DNA from: Desulfobaculum xiamenense
GTDB lineage: Bacteria > Desulfobacterota > Desulfovibrionia > Desulfovibrionales > Desulfovibrionaceae
Assembly (NCBI RefSeq): GCF_011927665.1
Contig: NZ_JAATJA010000001.1
Location: forward strand, 1,283,019 to 1,347,018
Reading direction: 5' to 3'
DNA length: 64,000 nucleotides
Of the stretch, positions 34,837 to 46,146 are shown in pieces. How positions within the stretch are numbered: the first letter of the stretch is position 1; each line of letters starts with the position of its first letter. Both the position numbers and the translations under genes were made by a program. A model generated the notes under the pieces. That model worked only from the letters and a program-made list of their open reading frames with translations. It was not told where the DNA came from and made no database searches.

Positions 34837-35706
34837 CTAGAGTAGCGCCATCCACAAGGCGTACTTCTCCTCAAGGTACCCCCGGAACGGTTGAGCCCGC
34901 TCCGAAATCGCCTTCTTCACCGTAGCCGGAGTGATATAGTGCGGAATATGGCCATCCTGGCCACCTATTGCACTACTCGTTTCGCTGACAACGAACGCCT
35001 TTTCCCTGCGGCTCTGTTCATACATCCAATCAAGCCGCTCACGACTCACCGGCAAACCAAACGCCTCAAGACAATGCCGCACCTTCTCTCTATCGCCCAC
35101 CAAGTCGGCAAAAGAAAGAGAAACGACCTGCGCATCGCTGTACAGCGGCAACTTCTTCCATGAGAAATAATGCTCCGGCCACGAACCATAACCGTACAGG
35201 CTACTCGTCGGGCTCAGGTTGAATGCGGAAAAATATCTGAAGTAGTTCATAAAATGCGCATCAAGTAGCTTTTCATCATGACATACCGAATAGTATTCCG
35301 ACGCGATGAAATCGGACACGGCGACCTCAAAGGGATTTCTGAACAGATGGATGGCTCCGAAGGTCCGGTCCACGAACTGCGCCATGGCATTGCACATGAA
35401 GTGGGATTTAATAAACACGACGCGCGTTCCCTGAATTTCCGCCTCGGGCAGGGCCTGTACATGCTCCAAGGTAAAGCGCGCATGCAAATCCAGAGTCGCG
35501 GTTCTATAATCAGCCATATCCGTCGCCCTCGGATTGAGCGCAAAATACAGCAAGGCGCGGAGCATTCCGTTGCCGGAGCGAGGATACGATGCAAGCCATA
35601 CGATCTTCGCGCCCTTCTCCTCAAGCGCGCGCTCCAGAACATTGACCCTTTCACGGAATTCCTCCGCCTGTAAGAACGGCGGCTGGACAAACTCATTCAC
35701 TTTCAT
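34837..35706 (-). CDS. Sulfotransferase-domain protein
   Basis: This 289-aa protein starts at 35706 behind AAGGGG. The PAPS-binding start is VWLASYPRSGNGMLRALL (about 35–52). The core also has VVFIKSHFMCNAM and the 3'-phosphate segment IHLFRNPFEVAVSDFI, matching the Sulfotransfer_1 family. It is AT-poorer than the locus core but isolated from other genes. With the enzyme at 27992 and cysC it forms the sulfation set of the locus. Confidence 0.75.
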   Translation of the reverse strand: MKVNEFVQPPFLQAEEFRERVNVLERALEEKGAKIVWLASYPRSGNGMLRALLYFALNPRATDMADYRTATLDLHARFTLEHVQALPEAEIQGTRVVFIKSHFMCNAMAQFVDRTFGAIHLFRNPFEVAVSDFIASEYYSVCHDEKLLDAHFMNYFRYFSAFNLSPTSSLYGYGSWPEHYFSWKKLPLYSDAQVVSLSFADLVGDREKVRHCLEAFGLPVSRERLDWMYEQSRREKAFVVSETSSAIGGQDGHIPHYITPATVKKAISERAQPFRGYLEEKYALWMALL

Positions 35707-35863
35707 GACGACCCCTTGAAATAACATTGACTCCCGAAACTTCTCAATTGAGCACAGTGCCTTTCAAGGCTTATGAATTCCACACAATCCTGTCCACAGG
35801 AAACCTCCCCCCCCGCCGCTTCGCCCCCTCCCGTCCGCATTTCGTTTTTTTTCAAATTTTCAC

Positions 35864-35892
35864 TTGCCAAGCCCGGCCGAATTCTCTAATTA
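35864..35892 (+). promoter_or_regulatory. Promoter of tRNA-Gly
   Basis: TTGCCA (35864–35869), a 17-bp spacer and TAATTA (35887–35892) lie 19 bases before the mature tRNA start. Confidence 0.5.
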
Positions 35893-35910
35893 CCGCCTTC
35901 GCCGGCGCGA

Positions 35911-35988
<78 letters not shown>

Positions 35989-35999
35989 TGGAGCATCAT

Positions 36000-36037
36000 G
36001 AAGGGCTGTGAACAAATGTTCACGGCCCTTCTTCTTT
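36000..36037 (+). terminator. Intrinsic terminator after tRNA-Gly
   Basis: Arms 36000–36013 and 36018–36031 pair over 14 positions with one G-U type mismatch around an AAAT loop. A T-rich tail follows. Confidence 0.7.
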
Positions 36038-36189
36038 GCCCCAGAACGTCCTTCCGCAAACGACGTGCCCGTCATCCCGCCCATCCCCCTCGACGCACCG
36101 CGCAATCTGTGCTTTCATGGAAACTTGCGATCAACGCGCCATGGCTGGTCCATCTCCGCCTCCCCAAACAGACCGCACGGAGCCGATGC

Positions 36190-37590
36190 ATGTCCCGCAT
36201 TCTTCTGGCCGCGCTATCCACCTATGTCCTGTGCGCCCTCACGCTGGCGCACCTGCTCGACCGCCCCGGCGACGGCACTCCGCCCTCGCTGACATGGACG
36301 CTGGCGCTCCTTTTTGTCGCATCCATCGCCGCGCAAATCGCGAGTAAGCCCCGGCGCGATGCCCTCGCTCTCGTCGCCTGTTCCACGTTCGTGTGCCTTC
36401 TCGCCGCAGAAGCCGCCCTGCACGCGCTGATGCCATCCCGCCTGCCAATTCCCGAGGACTGCGCCTCCTGCGACCGACGTTCCAAATACGAAGTCGTCCG
36501 CGATCTGCGCAACGACGGCATCGACGCGTTCCCCACCATCCACTCGGTGCACTGGCTCGGCGTGGAGCAAACACGCGCCGCATGGCCGGAACCGCTGCTG
36601 CCACTGGCAGGAATCGCGCGCAGGCCCACGGTCTACTGCAACGAAACCGGCCAGTGGCTCGTCTACGACAGCGACGAATACGGCTTCAACAACCCAGTCG
36701 GCACCCTTACGGCTCCCGTGGACATTCTCGTCGTCGGCGATTCCTTCGCCCATGGCGCATGCGTTCCCGTGGACCAAAACATCGCGGCCCAACTTCGCGC
36801 GCTGGGCCAACGCGCGGCGAGCATCGGCTACGGCGGAACAGGTCCGCTCACGGAGCTTGCCACCCTGCGCGAATACGCTGCGCCGCTCCGGCCCGGCATC
36901 ATCCTGTGGCTGTACTACGAGGGCAACGACCTCACGAATCTCAAGCGCGAGATGCAATCACCGCAACTCATCAACTATCTCCAGCCGGACTACTCGCAGG
37001 GCCTGTCCCACCAGCAGGACAAGGTGGACGCCATCATCCGCCGCCACGTGGACGCCGAATTACGCGCAGCCGAAATCGCCGCCCGCGTAAACGCCCTGCC
37101 GCTCGACCTGCTCGCCCTACGCGAACTGCGCACGCGCCTCGGCATCCTCGCGCGCACAGCCGGTCTCATGGAACGCGGCTCCGGAACGCGCTGGCAGGGC
37201 AAACCCATCTCTCCAGCCATTCTTGAGGATATGCTGTCGCGCATCCTCACCCTTGCCGATACCGAGACGAAAGAATGGGGCGGGCGGCTGATCTTCGTCT
37301 ATCTCCCGGCCTTCCAGCGCATCGCCACGCCTCAGGCGGCGCATCACGAACTCAAACGCCACATCGCCGATGCGGCGGCGCGCAGAGCGAACGTCCCATT
37401 TCTCGACGCTGTGCAACTCTTCGCGACGCATCCCGATCCGCTTTCGCTCTTCGCCAACAGGGTCAACGCGCACTACAGCCCGGAGGGATACGCGCTACTC
37501 GCCCGCGCCGCCCTCGCCTTCACGCAAGACACAAACGGCGAAATTCCCGCCCGACAGGCCGACGCAGCGTCCGACGTCCCCACGCCGTGA
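36190..37590 (+). CDS. Membrane-anchored SGNH/GDSL-type hydrolase
   Basis: This is a 466-aa protein from the ATG at 36190; earlier starts run into the tRNA and terminator. Three hydrophobic segments (about 3–20, 33–50 and 60–80) anchor it. The extracytoplasmic part has the SGNH blocks ILVVGDSFAHG (Ser nucleophile), IGYGGTGP, YYEGNDL and HYSPEGY (catalytic His). Such proteins often remove or transfer acyl groups on cell-envelope polysaccharides. It is followed 47 bases later by hrpB; no direct functional link is evident. Confidence 0.7.
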   Translation: MSRILLAALSTYVLCALTLAHLLDRPGDGTPPSLTWTLALLFVASIAAQIASKPRRDALALVACSTFVCLLAAEAALHALMPSRLPIPEDCASCDRRSKYEVVRDLRNDGIDAFPTIHSVHWLGVEQTRAAWPEPLLPLAGIARRPTVYCNETGQWLVYDSDEYGFNNPVGTLTAPVDILVVGDSFAHGACVPVDQNIAAQLRALGQRAASIGYGGTGPLTELATLREYAAPLRPGIILWLYYEGNDLTNLKREMQSPQLINYLQPDYSQGLSHQQDKVDAIIRRHVDAELRAAEIAARVNALPLDLLALRELRTRLGILARTAGLMERGSGTRWQGKPISPAILEDMLSRILTLADTETKEWGGRLIFVYLPAFQRIATPQAAHHELKRHIADAAARRANVPFLDAVQLFATHPDPLSLFANRVNAHYSPEGYALLARAALAFTQDTNGEIPARQADAASDVPTP

Positions 37591-37637
37591 CCAGTCCCCT
37601 TGCCCCACGCGCCCAAATGCGATACCCGCAATCCGCA

Positions 37638-40091
<2,454 letters not shown>

Positions 40092-40260
40092 CTGACCGAA
40101 CGCGACATTCCTCCATCATCACAAGCCATTCCGCACCGAGCGGAATTTTTTCTCCACGGCATTTGACAAAGTGTCCACTCTTTGCGGAAACTCACTCTTC
40201 CGCAAAGGAGCCGCGCAGCCGCAACGTTGCGAAACGCATGCACATTGCCATTCCCCATGC

Positions 40261-40276
40261 TGGCACGCTCCTTGAA
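40261..40276 (+). promoter_or_regulatory. Sigma-54-like promoter
   Basis: TGGCAC, 5 bases, then TTGAA (40261–40276) matches the -24/-12 consensus TGGCAC-N5-TTGCA except for one base. It lies about 40 bases upstream of the FmdE/MoeA-like start. A sigma-54 activator gene is 4 kb downstream. Confidence 0.5.
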
Positions 40277-40316
40277 CACTCGTGCGCATTTCCACAATCT
40301 GCACAGGAGCACTCAC

Positions 40317-41986
40317 ATGTCCGTCACCGCATCGTCCGGAACCGCCGGATATCGCAATATCGGCCAGCACACCTTCGAGGAATTCATCGAGATGGCCCGC
40401 CTATTCCACAACTACCCCGCCCCCGGCCTGCTCATCGGCGGATACATGGTGGAAGAGGCCCGACGCCTCATGCCAGAGGGCACGCTGTACGAGGCCATCT
40501 CCGAGACCTCGTGGTGCCTGCCCGACGCCATCCAGATGCTCACCCCCTGCACCACCGGCAATGGCTGGATGCGCATCATGAATTTCGGCCTCTACGCCAT
40601 GAGCCTGTACGACAAGTACACCGCGAGGGATTCCGCGTCCGCCTCGACGTGGACAAGATGCCCGAAGGCTCGGAGCTGCGCGTGTGGTTTCTCAAAGAGA
40701 AGCCTAAGCAGGAGCAGGATTCGGCACGCCTGCGCGAGGAGATCGGCACCCTCGGGCCGGACATCCTCAGCGTGGAGCCCATCCGCGTGCGCCGCGACAT
40801 GCTCGTCAAGCGCTCGAAGGGCGGCATCGCCATCTGCCCCATGTGCCACGAGGCCTACCCCGCCGTGCACGGCCCCATGTGCCGCTCGTGCCGTGGCGAA
40901 TCGCCCTACGTAAAGCATGACGAGGACTCCGCCTGTGTCGTATTCCCCGTGCCCGAGGCCGTGCATGCCGTGCCCGTAGACCACGCGCTGGGCGAGCAGG
41001 CCGTGCACGACATGACGCGCATCGTCCCCGGCGAGAGCAAGGGCGCGGCCTTCCGCAAGGGCCAGACCTTCGAGGCAGGCGACCTGTGCCGCCTCCAACA
41101 GATGGGCCGCAACAACGTCTACGTCACCGAAGCCGCCGTGGGCGAGGACTGGGTGCACGAGAACGACTGCGCCAAGGCCTTCGCCGCCGCGCTGGCGGGC
41201 GACGGCGTGATCCCCGGTGGCGAGCCGCACGAGGGCAAGGTGGGCCTCAAGGCCGACCGCGACGGTCTGCTGTGCGTGAACACCGACCGCCTCTACTCTT
41301 TCAACATGGCCCCCGGCGTCATGGCCGCCAGCCGCAGCGGCTGGACCATCGTCAACAAGGGTGCCGACATCGCCGGAACCCGCGCCATCCCGCTCTACCT
41401 CAAGCGCAATCTCTTCGAGCGCGCCATGGCCGCGCTGACCGACGGCCCGGTGTTCTCGGTACTGCCGCTTCGCGCCGCGCGGGCGGGCGTGCTCGTCACC
41501 GGCGACGAAGTCTTCAGCGGCAAGATCGAGGACCGCTTCGAGGGCATCATCCGCGCGAAGCTCACGGCCCTCGGCTCCAACGTGAACCGCTCGGCCATCG
41601 TCCCCGACGACAGGGAGCAGATTCGCGACCACGTGAAGCAGTTCATCGCCGACGGCTGCGACCTCATCATCACCACCGCAGGCCTGTCCGTGGACCCGGA
41701 CGACGTAACGCGCCACGGCCTCGTGGACGCTGGCGCGACGGACCTCGTCTACGGCGCGCCCATCCTGCCCGGTGCCATGACGCTGGTGGGCCGCATCGGC
41801 GAGGCACAGTTGTTGGGCGTTCCGGCCTGCGCGCTGTTCTTCGCCCGCACCAGCCTCGACCTGCTGCTGCCGCGCCTTCTGGCGGGCCTGTCCATCACCC
41901 GCGAGGATCTCGCCCGCATGGGTGAGGGCGGCATGTGCCTCGGCTGCGCCAATTGCAGCTTCCCCAAGTGCCCCTTCGGCAAGTAG
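40317..41986 (+). pseudogene. FmdE-like / molybdopterin-binding (MoeA-like) protein, frameshifted
   Basis: The N-terminal part (frame from 40317, GGAG site) resembles FmdE: TFEEFIEMARLFHNYPAPG and WCLPDAIQMLTPCTTGNGW. The usual metal-binding HGHxCPG is changed to HNYPAPG. The sequence continues one frame away with GFRVRLDVDKMPEG, a zinc ribbon (CPMCHEAYPAVHGPMCRSC), a long middle region and a MoCF_biosynth-type domain (VLVTGDEVFSGKIEDRF, DLIITTAGLSVDPDD). A Cys-rich tail (CLGCANCSFPKCPFGK) ends it. The two frames join if one G is restored near 40622. A homopolymer-free 1-nt loss could be a sequencing error or a real mutation. A role in molybdenum cofactor handling for the adjacent molybdoenzyme is likely. 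Confidence 0.75.
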
Positions 41987-42015
41987 CATCCACCGACCAT
42001 AATGCACGCGGTTCC

Positions 42016-42040
42016 CGCCCCGTCCGCACAGGACGGGGCG
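42016..42040. terminator. Hairpin between the FmdE/MoeA-like gene and the sensor kinase
   Basis: CGCCCCGTCC (42016–42025) and GGACGGGGCG (42031–42040) pair perfectly around a 5-base loop. No T-run follows, so it may only attenuate. Confidence 0.5.
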
Positions 42041-42071
42041 GACCGCGCGCATTCAGGAAAATTTCGTTCGC

Positions 42072-44645
42072 ATGACCATCCGCCCCGTCCACGCCCTCAT
42101 CCTGCTCGTCGCACTCGTCCTGTGCGCCTGCGACAGCCGCTCCGCGCAGGACCCGTTCACCCCCGAGGAACGCCGCTTCATCGCCGAGCACTCCGACGGC
42201 CTGACCGTGGGCGTAAGCCTGCACTACCCGCCCTACGAGACCTACCACCTCGACGGCGGATTCGAAGGCCTCGGCGCGGACTACCTCGCCCTCATCGGCC
42301 GCAAGGTGGGCCTGCGCTTCAATCCGGTACGCTTCCCCAACCGCGACGACCTGCTGCAAAGCGCCATGGCGGGCGGAGTGGACATCGTCACCGCCCTCGA
42401 AATGACCGACGACCGACAACGGCACCTCGACTTCACGCAGGCCTACGTCAGCGTCCCTGCGGCCATCATCACCCGCAAGGAATTCCGGGACGACCTTACC
42501 ATCGACCGCCTCGCCGGGATGCGCATCGGCGTCACGGTCTCGCCGGACTTCATGGACTACCTGAAGAAGCGCATCCGCGAGGACTGCACGCTGGTGCCGA
42601 CCACCGGCGGATATATCGGCGGGCTGCGCGCCCTCGCCGTGGGCGACATCGACGCCCTCATCTGCGACATGGCGTTGGCCTCGCACTACATCGCCAACGC
42701 CCGCATCAGCAATCTGCGCATCGCGGGGCTGACCAACTACTCCATCGACCTGCGCATGGCCTCGCGCAACGACATGCCGGAACTGAAGAACATCCTGCGC
42801 AAGGGCCTCGCGCTCATCCTCCCGCACGAGCGCAAGGCCATCGAGGAAAAGTGGCTGTCCCTGCAGTACGAGCCGTTCTGGATGAGCCGCACCTTCTGGT
42901 TCGCCGTGCTCGGCGCGGTGGGCGTGGTCCTCGGCGGGGTGATGCTCATCCTCACGTGGAACCGCAGCCTCAAGAAACAGGTCGCCCAGCGCACCGCCGC
43001 GCTCAGTTCCATCAACCGTGTTCTGCTCGGCTCGCTGGAATGTCGCACGGAGCGCGAGGTCATGCTCCATTGCCTCGACGAGGCGCGCGGCATCGCCAAT
43101 AGCGACTATGCGGCGTGGGCACGGGTCAACGAGGACGGCACCATCACCGAACTTCTCGGCACCAGCGCCGGAGACGGCCCGGCATGGGATCAGAGTCTGC
43201 TCCCCTCCGCTCTGCTTGGGACAGGGCAACTCGGAGATTTGGCGGCCGGGCATGTCATTAAGGCCACAGGACGCGCCACAGACGGCGACGGGGCCAACCG
43301 CGCGGACCTGCACATCGTGGCCGTGCCGTTGCAGGGCGAGGGCGACAAGCGCCCGCACATCATCGCAGCGGCGCGCATGCGCTTTCCCCACACCCCCGGC
43401 GAGGTGATGCTGCTTTCGGAAATGCTCTTCGCCTTCGAGGAGGCCCTGCATCGCAAGCGCGCGGAAATTTCCCTGCACGACAAGGAACGCCAACTCCAGC
43501 GCGCCCAACGCATGGAGGCCATCGGCACGCTGGCGGGCGGCATAGCCCACGATTTCAACAACATCCTCGGCGTCATCATCGCCAACGGCGAACTCGTCGA
43601 GATGTTCCACTGCGACGGCGACGAGGCCCTGCAAGGCAAAATCAGCAACGTGCTGGCCGCGGCGGACCGGGGACGCGAACTAGTCAGCCAGATACTGACC
43701 TTCGCCCGCAAGGGCGGCGAGGAAACCGCCCTGCTGCGCGTCAGCCCCATCGTGAAGGAGACGGTGAAATTCCTCGAAGCCTCGCTTCCGGCGTCCATCG
43801 TCATCGAGCATTCCATCCGCACGCCGGAACCCCACGTGCTGGCGGAGCCGACACAGGTCCATCAGGTGCTCATGAACCTGTGCACCAACGCGGCCCACGC
43901 CATGCGCGGCGAAGGCGGCAGGCTGTCCATCGTCCTCGACACGGTGCGCATTGCCCCCGGAGACGACGCCACGAGCGCCGAGGGCCTCAAACCCGGCGCA
44001 TACCTGTCCATCGCCGTTTCCGACACAGGCATGGGCATGTGTCCGGAGCTTGTGGAACGCATCTTCGAGCCGTTCTTCACCACCAAGGGCACCGGCGAGG
44101 GCACGGGACTCGGCCTGTCCGTGGTGGACGGCATCGTGAAGTCATGGGGCGGCACGGTGCGCGTGACCAGCGAACCCGGACGCGGCAGCCGCTTCACGGT
44201 GCTACTGCCCGCGCGCGAACCGGCAGCCGAAACAGAAGCGCAAGCCCAGACCACCGCGCCGCCCTGCGGCGGCACCGGCAGCATCCTCTTCGTGGATGAC
44301 GAACGCGAACTCACGGACTCCTACCGCGACTTCCTCGACAGGCTCGGCTACCGGGTGCTGGCCGTCACCGACAGCCGCGAGGCGCTGACCATTTTCCGGC
44401 GCGACCCCTGCGCGGTGGACCTCGTCATCACGGACTACAACATGCCCGACCTGCGCGGAGACCGGCTGGCGCGAGAGATTCTCGCCCTGCGCCCCGACGT
44501 CCCGGTCATCCTGTGCACTGGCTTCAGCCACAGTTTCAGCGAGGCCGACGCCTCGACCATCGGCATCAGCGACTACCTGCGCAAGCCGATAAGCCTTCAG
44601 GATCTCGCGGTGACCGTGCGGCGCTACCTGCGCCCCACGGTGTAA
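42072..44645 (+). CDS. Hybrid histidine kinase with periplasmic SBP3-like sensor
   Basis: This 857-aa protein has an N-terminal signal or lipoprotein-like segment (LLVALVLCACDS). A periplasmic solute-binding type-3 domain follows (about 40–265; LTVGVSLHYPPYETY). One membrane helix lies at about 278–298, then a poorly conserved GAF-like region. The kinase core has the phospho-acceptor His493 in GGIAHDFNN, and the ATPase has FEPFFTTKGTGEGTGLGL. A C-terminal receiver carries Asp788 in LVITDYNMPD. It would sense a small periplasmic ligand. The next gene encodes its probable partner regulator, 33 bases downstream. Confidence 0.85.
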   Translation: MTIRPVHALILLVALVLCACDSRSAQDPFTPEERRFIAEHSDGLTVGVSLHYPPYETYHLDGGFEGLGADYLALIGRKVGLRFNPVRFPNRDDLLQSAMAGGVDIVTALEMTDDRQRHLDFTQAYVSVPAAIITRKEFRDDLTIDRLAGMRIGVTVSPDFMDYLKKRIREDCTLVPTTGGYIGGLRALAVGDIDALICDMALASHYIANARISNLRIAGLTNYSIDLRMASRNDMPELKNILRKGLALILPHERKAIEEKWLSLQYEPFWMSRTFWFAVLGAVGVVLGGVMLILTWNRSLKKQVAQRTAALSSINRVLLGSLECRTEREVMLHCLDEARGIANSDYAAWARVNEDGTITELLGTSAGDGPAWDQSLLPSALLGTGQLGDLAAGHVIKATGRATDGDGANRADLHIVAVPLQGEGDKRPHIIAAARMRFPHTPGEVMLLSEMLFAFEEALHRKRAEISLHDKERQLQRAQRMEAIGTLAGGIAHDFNNILGVIIANGELVEMFHCDGDEALQGKISNVLAAADRGRELVSQILTFARKGGEETALLRVSPIVKETVKFLEASLPASIVIEHSIRTPEPHVLAEPTQVHQVLMNLCTNAAHAMRGEGGRLSIVLDTVRIAPGDDATSAEGLKPGAYLSIAVSDTGMGMCPELVERIFEPFFTTKGTGEGTGLGLSVVDGIVKSWGGTVRVTSEPGRGSRFTVLLPAREPAAETEAQAQTTAPPCGGTGSILFVDDERELTDSYRDFLDRLGYRVLAVTDSREALTIFRRDPCAVDLVITDYNMPDLRGDRLAREILALRPDVPVILCTGFSHSFSEADASTIGISDYLRKPISLQDLAVTVRRYLRPTV

Positions 44646-44678
44646 CGCGGTCCGCAGAACCTACGGAGCAACGCATTC

Positions 44679-46127
44679 ATGGCGAAAGTACTCATCATCG
44701 ACGACAACCAGCCCACCTGCGAGGCCCTTGCCGAACTGGTGCGCAACATCGGCCACGAAGGCAGCTACGCCCTCTCGCTCGCCGACGGTCTAAACCGCGC
44801 CCTCGGCGGTGATTTCGACGTGGTCTTTCTCGACGTGCGCATGCCCGATGGCAACGGGCTGGACATCCTGCCCCGGCTCAAGGCGCTCCCCATGCCACCC
44901 GAGGTCATCATCATGACCGGACTGGGCGACCCGGACGGCGCGGAACTGGCCATCAGAAACGGCGCGTGGGACTACCTCCAGAAGCCGCTGTCGCCCAAGA
45001 AGATTCTCCTGCCGCTCACCCGCGTGCTCAAGTATCGCGACAACCTGCGCGAACTGACCACCCCGCCGCCCATGAAGCGCTGCGGCATCGTCGGGCACAG
45101 CGCCGCCATCCGCGCCACCATGGACCGGCTGGCCGTTGCCGCTCGCGGCAACGCCAACGTTCTCATCACCGGCGAGACGGGCACCGGCAAGGAGCTGTTT
45201 GCCCGCGCCCTGCACGAAAACAGTGCCCGTGCGGACCGCCCCTTCGTGGTGGTGGACTGCGCGGCCATCCCAGCCAACCTGCTCGAAAGCACGCTCTTCG
45301 GCCACGTTCGCGGAGCCTTCACCGGTGCGGACGCGCCGCGCACGGGCCTTGTGAAGGAGGCCGACGGCGGCACGCTGTTCCTCGACGAGGTGGGCGAACT
45401 CTCGCCCGATCTCCAGAAAAAGTTCCTGCGCGTGCTTCAGGAAAAGCGCTTCCGCCCCGTGGGCGCACAGCACGAGCTGACCAGCGATTTCCGCCTCGTG
45501 GCCGCCACCAACCGCGACCTCGAAGACATGTCCCGCCGGGGCGAATTCCGCGAGGACCTGCTCTACCGGCTGTGCTCGGTGGCCATCCACCTGCCACCGC
45601 TTCGCGAACGCGCCGAGGACATCGACGAGCTGGCACAGGAGTTGGCCGCGCGCATCTCGCGCAAGAACGGCATCGCACCGAAGACCTTCGCCCCGGACTT
45701 CATCGACACGCTTCGCGCCTACGGCTGGCCCGGCAACATCCGCGAGCTGTCGAACACCCTTGAAAGCGCCATCGTGGGCGCGTATTTCGAGCCGGAGCTG
45801 TTCGCCACGCACCTGCCGGAGCGCATACGCATCTCGACGCTCAAGAGCGCCATCGCGGACGCATCCGCCGTGACGCCGAACGCCGCCGCCCCATGCCCAA
45901 ACGAAACCGGAAACCGCGACGGCCTCGTGTACGGCTTCGACACGCGCCCCGAGCATTTCCCGGAGTACAAGGACTTCCGCAACGACGTGCTGGACGCCGC
46001 GGACAGGGAATACTTCACGCGGCTCATGGAAGCGGCGGACTGGAAGGTCAGCCGGGCCTGCGACCTCTCCGGCCTCGGCAAGAGCCGCCTCTACGTGCAG
46101 CTTCGAAAGTACGGAATAGACAGATAG
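44679..46127 (+). CDS. Sigma-54-dependent response regulator (NtrC family)
   Basis: This 482-aa protein has a receiver domain with Asp52 in FLDVRMPD. The AAA+ domain has Walker A GETGTGKE (165–172), the sigma-54 contact loop GAFTGA (212–217) and Walker B GGTLFLDEVGEL. A C-terminal Fis-type HTH ends in GLGKSRLYVQLRKYG. It is placed between its likely sensor and the molybdoenzyme genes, and should activate the -24/-12 promoter seen at 40261 and perhaps others in the cluster. Confidence 0.9.
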   Translation: MAKVLIIDDNQPTCEALAELVRNIGHEGSYALSLADGLNRALGGDFDVVFLDVRMPDGNGLDILPRLKALPMPPEVIIMTGLGDPDGAELAIRNGAWDYLQKPLSPKKILLPLTRVLKYRDNLRELTTPPPMKRCGIVGHSAAIRATMDRLAVAARGNANVLITGETGTGKELFARALHENSARADRPFVVVDCAAIPANLLESTLFGHVRGAFTGADAPRTGLVKEADGGTLFLDEVGELSPDLQKKFLRVLQEKRFRPVGAQHELTSDFRLVAATNRDLEDMSRRGEFREDLLYRLCSVAIHLPPLRERAEDIDELAQELAARISRKNGIAPKTFAPDFIDTLRAYGWPGNIRELSNTLESAIVGAYFEPELFATHLPERIRISTLKSAIADASAVTPNAAAPCPNETGNRDGLVYGFDTRPEHFPEYKDFRNDVLDAADREYFTRLMEAADWKVSRACDLSGLGKSRLYVQLRKYGIDR

Positions 46128-46146
46128 AAACGCCACGGAACACGGA

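Noticed and set aside
34478-34840. 120-codon AT-rich ORF
   Set aside because: Its composition is that of AT-rich intergenic DNA, with no ribosome site and no recognisable motif.
37275-37637. N-terminal extension of hrpB
   Set aside because: The frame is open upstream, but it overlaps the SGNH-hydrolase gene and the translation is basic low-complexity sequence; HrpB homologues start near 37638.
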